A stretch of DNA of 7,890 nucleotides, taken from the NCBI GenBank assembly GCA_041671005.1, contig JBAZCJ010000062.1, forward strand, positions 1-7,890, read 5' to 3'. Source of the stretch: JACRPI01 sp041671005. Its GTDB lineage: Archaea > Nanobdellota > Nanobdellia > Woesearchaeales > DSVV01. Below, piece by piece: positions 5,896 to 7,890 of the stretch. The notes beneath the pieces are model-generated. The model saw nothing but the letters and a program-made list of their open reading frames with translations. It was not told the origin of the DNA and ran no database searches. Position 1 is the stretch's first letter. The number at the start of each line of letters is the position of its first letter. A program made the position numbers and the translations under genes.

Positions 5896-5904
5896 CTTAT
5901 AAAT
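5896..5904. promoter_or_regulatory. TATA box for RNase J, possibly shared with the divergent kinase-like gene
   Basis: CTTATAAAT is centred about 26 nt before ATG 5926, so the RNase J mRNA should be leaderless or nearly so. Its core TTATAA is symmetric. Read on the minus strand it would place a start near 5874, about 21 nt before the kinase ATG at 5853. A weaker minus-strand element (GAATTAAATTA, about 5875-5885) could instead drive a leaderless kinase mRNA. Confidence 0.5.
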
Positions 5905-5925
5905 CAACCATTCTTTGTTCAAATT

Positions 5926-7254
5926 ATGATAAAAATTCACACATTAGGTGGCTATAATGAAATTGGCAAGAATATGACTGCTGTTGAGGTAGATGGTGAA
6001 TTTATCATTTTAGATATGGGTCTTCATCTTGAGCCATATGCAAAGTATCAAGACACGCATGGTATGAAAAATTTGACAAAAGATATTCTTTTAAGAATAG
6101 GTGCAGTACCAGATGATTCATCTATTCCGAAAGACAAAGTTGTTGCAATTATCCCTTCTCATGCACATTTAGATCATATTGGTGCAATTCCATTTTTAGA
6201 ATTTGATTATCGTGCACCAATTATATGTACCTCTTTTGCAAAAGAAGTATTAACAAAGCTCGCTCAAGACGTTCATGTTCAAATTTCAAATCCAGTAATT
6301 GTACTAAAAAATAATAAATCGTATAAGACAAAAAATACAACAATTGAATTAATTCATGTAACACATTCAGTTATCCAGGCAGTTATTATTGCTATTACTA
6401 CAAAATATGGTACAATTCTTTATGCAAATGATTTTAAAATTGATAAAACTCCAACATTAGGAGAAAAAACAGACAGTGAGAAATTAAAAAAATATAAAGT
6501 TCTTGCATTAATTTGTGATTGTATAAAAGCAGATACTGAAGAACCAACACCATCAGAAGCAGTGGCAAAACAAATGCTAGATGATTTGTTTGATACACAT
6601 GATTTTACAAACAAAACAGTTGTTATTTCAACATTTTCATCTCATATTGCACGGTTACAATCAATTTTAGTTTGTGCAAAGAAAATTAATCGAAAAATTC
6701 TCTTTCTTGGTCGATCATTGGCAAAATATGTTGAAGCAGCTGCAGCTGCAGAAGGCATTGAATTTAAAGAAGTTGAATTACTAAAATATGGCGATCAGAT
6801 TAGAAAAGAATTGAAAAAAATTATAGAAACGCGTCATGAATATCTTATTGTTGCGACAGGTCATCAAGGAGAACCAAGTGCAGTGTTGGCAAAACTAGTT
6901 GCAAATCAATTGCCGTTAAAATTAATATCAGGAGATGTTGTTATTTTTTCATCAACAGTTATTCCAAACGAAGAAAACATAAAAAATAGAGGTAATTTAG
7001 TAGAACAATTAGAGCAAAGGGGAGTTACTGTTTTCAAAGATGTCCATGTTTCAGGTCATGCATCCAGAAATGATTTAAAAGAATTTCTCACACTTACAAA
7101 TCCAACACATATTATTCCTGCACAAGGTCCAAAAGAAATTCAGGCTCATCTTATTAGTATTGCAAAAGAATTAGGCTATGATGAAGAGTATCTTCATTAT
7201 TCAGAAAATGGAGATTCTGTCAATATAATCATCGATAAACAAAAATCTTTATAA
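5926..7254 (+). CDS. rnj: RNase J family ribonuclease (metallo-beta-lactamase/beta-CASP)
   Basis: The 442-aa length matches archaeal RNase J, which lacks the C-terminal extension of bacterial RNase J. Family members are zinc-dependent 5'-3' exoribonucleases, some also endonucleases, acting on RNAs in the cytoplasm. Visible motifs are LGGYNEIGKN (7-16), D30, the HxHxDH signature H79-A-H81-L-D83-H84, H147 in HVTHS, and D169 in ANDFKID. The beta-CASP insert holds CDCIKADTEEPTPSE (197-211), VVISTFSSHIARL (232-244) and ATGHQGEPSA (310-319). Motif B is HVSGHAS (374-380). The motif C position reads IIPAQGP (396-402), so Q400 replaces the His that normally binds the second metal in PxHG. Whether activity is kept is unknown. 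Start 5926 gives the canonical N-terminus and has a TATA box at leaderless spacing. The gene is followed 23 nt later by pcna on the same strand. Confidence 0.5.
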   Translation: MIKIHTLGGYNEIGKNMTAVEVDGEFIILDMGLHLEPYAKYQDTHGMKNLTKDILLRIGAVPDDSSIPKDKVVAIIPSHAHLDHIGAIPFLEFDYRAPIICTSFAKEVLTKLAQDVHVQISNPVIVLKNNKSYKTKNTTIELIHVTHSVIQAVIIAITTKYGTILYANDFKIDKTPTLGEKTDSEKLKKYKVLALICDCIKADTEEPTPSEAVAKQMLDDLFDTHDFTNKTVVISTFSSHIARLQSILVCAKKINRKILFLGRSLAKYVEAAAAAEGIEFKEVELLKYGDQIRKELKKIIETRHEYLIVATGHQGEPSAVLAKLVANQLPLKLISGDVVIFSSTVIPNEENIKNRGNLVEQLEQRGVTVFKDVHVSGHASRNDLKEFLTLTNPTHIIPAQGPKEIQAHLISIAKELGYDEEYLHYSENGDSVNIIIDKQKSL

Positions 7255-7255
7255 A
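7247..7255 (+). promoter_or_regulatory. TATA box of pcna overlapping the RNase J stop codon
   Basis: CTTTATAAA contains the TAA stop of RNase J (7252-7254) and is centred about 27 nt before ATG 7278. There is no Shine-Dalgarno sequence before that ATG. The spacing predicts a leaderless pcna mRNA with its own promoter rather than dependence on RNase J transcription. Confidence 0.5.
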
Positions 7256-7277
7256 TCTCGCAGAATTCACAGTTTTT

Positions 7278-7890
7278 ATGAAATTAACTCTCGCAGAACC
7301 AAAATATTTGAAAGATAGCATTTCTATTATTAGCGAATTAGTGACAGAAGCACGATTCAAAATTAATAAGCAAGGCATAGAACTTGTCGCAATGGATCCC
7401 GCAAATGTTGCAATGGTAATTTTTAAGCTTCTTGCAAGTAGTTTTGTTGAGTATGAAGTAGAAACTGATGTAAGACTTTCAATCAACCTTAATAATCTCA
7501 AACAAGTGTTAAGGCGAGCAAAGCCAAATGATATGATCACTCTTGAAGTAGTTGAAAATAAATTAAATATAACATTAAAAAGCAAAACAAAACGAACATT
7601 TTCTTTGCCTATTATTGATGGTGATGAGCGTGAGCAAAAAATTCCAGAACTTAATTTTCCAGTTACAATTACGACAGATGCACAACAGTTAGTAGAAGCT
7701 GTGGAAGATGTTGATATTGTAGGTGAAAGTGTTTCGTTTATAGGAGAACAAGATACTTTTATTATTTCCGCAGAAGGAGATATGTCTAAAGCGCTTATAG
7801 AAATTCCAGCAGATGAAACAACAACAATAAAAACAACAAAAGCAGAAAAAATTAAAGCAAAATACTCTGTAGAAGATTTGAAGAAATTGA
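7278..7890 (+). CDS. pcn: DNA polymerase sliding clamp PCNA (partial, right edge)
   Basis: The first 204 residues are present of the roughly 245-250 usual for archaeal PCNA; the window ends inside a codon. PCNA forms a ring around DNA that tethers polymerase, FEN1, ligase and repair enzymes. Recognition rests on MKLTLAEPKYLKDSISIISELV at the start, the family-typical IELVAMDPANVAMV (34-47), basic residues RR (79-80) facing DNA, an interdomain connecting loop around DGDEREQKIPELNF (114-127), and second-domain signatures FIISAEGDMSKALIEI (161-176). The translated part has no frameshift and no lost key segment. The connecting loop lines the pocket for PIP-box partners. The start is supported by the TATA box at leaderless distance. 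Confidence 0.5.
   Translation, partial: MKLTLAEPKYLKDSISIISELVTEARFKINKQGIELVAMDPANVAMVIFKLLASSFVEYEVETDVRLSINLNNLKQVLRRAKPNDMITLEVVENKLNITLKSKTKRTFSLPIIDGDEREQKIPELNFPVTITTDAQQLVEAVEDVDIVGESVSFIGEQDTFIISAEGDMSKALIEIPADETTTIKTTKAEKIKAKYSVEDLKKL

Noticed and set aside
5854..5940. N-terminal extension of the kinase-like protein starting at 5940
   Set aside because: It would overlap the RNase J start and cover the TATA box, and adds 29 residues before the P-loop strand that normally starts such proteins.

Overview
The window looks like an AT-rich archaeal chromosome, most plausibly a small-genome DPANN lineage of the Woesearchaeota/Pacearchaeota type. The evidence is an archaeal PCNA sliding clamp, an RNase J of archaeal length, a tRNA gene whose introns form bulge-helix-bulge structures, TATA boxes about 26 nt upstream of start codons (leaderless transcripts), and a giant cysteine-rich secreted protein with DGxDNDxDG motifs. 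The lineage is an inference from these traits, not a database match.

Region 1-3258 is one minus-strand gene, open at the left edge: at least 1086 codons from a GTG start at 3258, with a signal peptide, about 84 cysteines, three MopE-like acidic metal-binding motifs, a fibronectin-III-like domain, two EF-hand-like loops and Ig-like domains. The short plus-strand ORFs in this stretch are antisense shadows. A divergent promoter region of 163 bp (3259-3421) separates it from a plus-strand three-gene cluster (3422-4911): a Gln/Pro/Met-rich protein with a helical C-terminus, followed by two tightly packed small coiled-coil proteins. None of the three is a family I recognise.

Next comes a tRNA-Leu(CAA) gene (4947-5072) that appears to carry two introns: 25 nt at the unusual position 30/31 and 17 nt at the canonical position 37/38. 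They leave a 7-nt middle exon that holds the anticodon. The 178-bp interval after it holds a T-run, a perfect 14-bp palindrome and an 83-nt nested inverted repeat, between the convergent ends of the tRNA and a P-loop kinase-like gene (5251-5853, minus).

The kinase gene and an RNase J gene (5926-7254, plus) diverge from a 72-bp gap with a symmetric TATA box. The RNase J keeps most metallo-beta-lactamase/beta-CASP motifs but has Gln in place of the expected motif C histidine. Its stop codon overlaps the TATA box of pcna (7278 onward, cut by the right edge). The right half is therefore RNA- and DNA-handling housekeeping, and the left half is a cell-surface gene plus an uncharacterised cytoplasmic module.
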